From an uncultured Pirellulaceae bacterium (GTDB taxonomy: Bacteria; Planctomycetota; Planctomycetia; Pirellulales; Pirellulaceae), in contig CAMYKF010000099.1 of NCBI GenBank assembly GCA_947258905.1, positions 1 through 6,190 of the forward strand: a stretch of 6,190 nt of DNA, read 5' to 3'. Positions 4,905 through 6,190 of the stretch are shown here, piece after piece (the stretch's first letter is position 1; each line of letters begins with the position of its first letter). The translations under genes were made by a program, and so were the position numbers. Under the pieces are notes generated by a model. That model ran no database searches. It was not told the DNA's origin and was given only the letters and a program-made list of their open reading frames with translations.

Positions 4905-6190
4905 CTACGTGGCGGGAGGCGATGCAGATGACGTTTCAATTAAATTCTTTTGATCGGTTGAACCGCGTTGCTCCAGCACCAGACGAATCGGCACTTCGCC
5001 AAAGCTCAACATGTCACGCAACACGCCCAGCAGGTAACGTCGGTACGTGTTGTCAAAGGCGTCGGGGTCGTTGCACTTGAGCACAATGGTCGGCGGAGCC
5101 ACGCCGATTTGCGTGGCGTAATAGATCTTGGGACGACGCTTGCGACTGGTTAGCGCCGGCGGGTGGTTTTCCAAAGCCAGACGAATCAGCCGGTTCAGTT
5201 CACTGGTGGTAACACGATCACGCGATTGCTTGTACAGCATCTGGGCGTGATTCAGCAACTTCTTCGCATTCTTGCCGGTGGTGGCGGTGATAAACGCAAT
5301 GGGCACATTCCACAACGTGGAAAAATTATCGCGCAGGTAATCGGCCCAGCGCTCGGTGGGCATGTGTTCGGCCATCAGATCCCATTTGTTGACCACAAGA
5401 ATGCAGGGCTTGTAATGGGATTCGATGTAATTGACCAGCTGCCGGTCCACCTTGCTGATCCGCCGGCTGGCATCAAACATCATCAGCACCACGTCCGCAT
5501 GACGGATCGAGCGTTGCGCGCGATGCGTGCTGTAGAACTCGATGTCCGTACGCACGCTTTTGCTTTTACGCAAACCCGGCGTATCGATCGCGACGAAGGG
5601 CTTGCCGTCCATCTCAAAACGTACATCCACGCTGTCGCGTGTCGTGCCGGCCACCTCGCTGACAATCATTCGCGGTGAATCGACCAGCGTATTGATGAAG
5701 GTGCTTTTGCCAACATTCCGCTGGCCCACGATGGCGATCTTCATCTCGGGCTCTTCGACCTGTTGCAGGGGCATGTCCGACAGGTCGCCCAGCAACTCGC
5801 AAATGCGATCCAGCAAGTCGTACTTGTTGCGGCTGTTTTGGGCACTGACCAGTAGTGGCTCGCCCAGCCCAAGTCGAAAGAACTCGTTGGTCTCGATATC
5901 GTATTTTTCGTGGTCGGTTTTGTTGGCGACCAGAATCAGCGGCACATCCACGCCGCGCAGTCGTTTGGCGATGCGTTCATCCAGCCCCGTGATGCCTTCG
6001 CGTGTGTCGACAACGAACACGAGAATGTCAGCCGTAGCGATCGCGTAGCTGATTTGCTCCTCGATCTCGTCGGTCAGATCATCGATGTCGTTGATAACGA
6101 TGCCGCCGGTGTCGATGATCTCGAAATAGCGTTCTTCGTATTCCAGCACCCGCGTCATGCGAACACGAGTTACTCCGTCCACATCATCCA
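4905..6190 (-). CDS. der: Ribosome assembly GTPase Der (EngA), N-terminus cut by window edge
   Basis: Der is a cytosolic double-GTPase that binds the 50S ribosomal subunit during its maturation. The frame is open to the right edge; the GTG at 6182 is not the real start, because the first P-loop and roughly the first 35 residues lie outside. Counting from that codon: switch I region GVTRVR at 3-8, DTGG at 24-27 and NKTD at 87-90 belong to GTPase domain 1; GQRNVGKS at 153-160, GTTRDS at 179-184, DTPG at 200-203 and NKWD at 265-268 belong to domain 2; the C-terminal KH-like domain covers about 325-407, with KIYYATQIGVAPPT at 352-365. The two G domains in tandem followed by a KH-like domain are unique to Der. 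The G5 loops are unusual: SAQNSRNKYDLL (113-124) and TATTGKN (299-305) in place of the common SA..G.G form, and switch I has TRVR where TRDR is usual. A short polar tail (about 408-425) ends the protein. It converges on the aminotransferase gene. Confidence 0.96.
   Translation of the reverse strand, partial: DDVDGVTRVRMTRVLEYEERYFEIIDTGGIVINDIDDLTDEIEEQISYAIATADILVFVVDTREGITGLDERIAKRLRGVDVPLILVANKTDHEKYDIETNEFFRLGLGEPLLVSAQNSRNKYDLLDRICELLGDLSDMPLQQVEEPEMKIAIVGQRNVGKSTFINTLVDSPRMIVSEVAGTTRDSVDVRFEMDGKPFVAIDTPGLRKSKSVRTDIEFYSTHRAQRSIRHADVVLMMFDASRRISKVDRQLVNYIESHYKPCILVVNKWDLMAEHMPTERWADYLRDNFSTLWNVPIAFITATTGKNAKKLLNHAQMLYKQSRDRVTTSELNRLIRLALENHPPALTSRKRRPKIYYATQIGVAPPTIVLKCNDPDAFDNTYRRYLLGVLRDMLSFGEVPIRLVLEQRGSTDQKNLIETSSASPPAT

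Noticed and set aside
5163..6048. Two long plus-strand open frames (171 and 168 codons) opposite der
   Set aside because: They lie wholly antisense to conserved der coding sequence and resemble no protein family; they are by-products of its codon bias.
6180..6182. GTG as start of der
   Set aside because: A start here would omit the first P-loop, which is essential in Der; the frame is open to the window edge.

Overview
The window reads as an ordinary chromosomal stretch of a moderately GC-rich bacterium, most likely a planctomycete (Planctomycetota, possibly Pirellulales). This assignment is inference. It rests on a TPR protein ending in a GYF_2-type domain, the near absence of Shine-Dalgarno sequences before the three visible starts, and GC-rich palindromes between genes. 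It contains no rRNA, tRNA, CRISPR array, transposase or phage gene.

Layout: (1) 2-1552, plus strand: 3' part of a large TPR-repeat protein with a C-terminal GYF_2-like domain; its start lies outside the window. (2) 1574-2641, minus strand: mtnA, methylthioribose-1-phosphate isomerase, meeting the TPR gene tail to tail across 21 bp. (3) 2642-2741: a 100-bp gap holding two adjacent, related 37-bp units, each able to form a small hairpin. (4) 2742-3245, minus strand: purE, the class I N5-CAIR mutase, upstream of mtnA and probably co-transcribed with it. (5) 3246-3437: a divergent gap with a TGAGAT repeat arrangement in front of (6) 3438-4655, plus strand: a class I PLP-dependent aminotransferase. 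(7) 4656-4904: a convergent gap packed with palindromes, including a good intrinsic terminator for der. (8) 4905-6190, minus strand: der, the double-GTPase ribosome assembly factor, cut by the window edge before its first P-loop.

The genes are mainly housekeeping. PurE acts in de novo purine synthesis and MtnA in recycling the methylthioribose left after methylthioadenosine is split, so the purE-mtnA pair touches both purine and methionine metabolism. The neighbouring aminotransferase could in principle do the last transamination of methionine salvage, but its sequence fits aspartate, aromatic or other substrates equally well. Der works in 50S subunit maturation and has no evident link to the others.

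I see no convincing new multi-gene system. The items most worth a second look are non-coding: the paired hairpin units between purE and mtnA, the repeat arrangement at the aminotransferase start, and the palindrome cluster before der.
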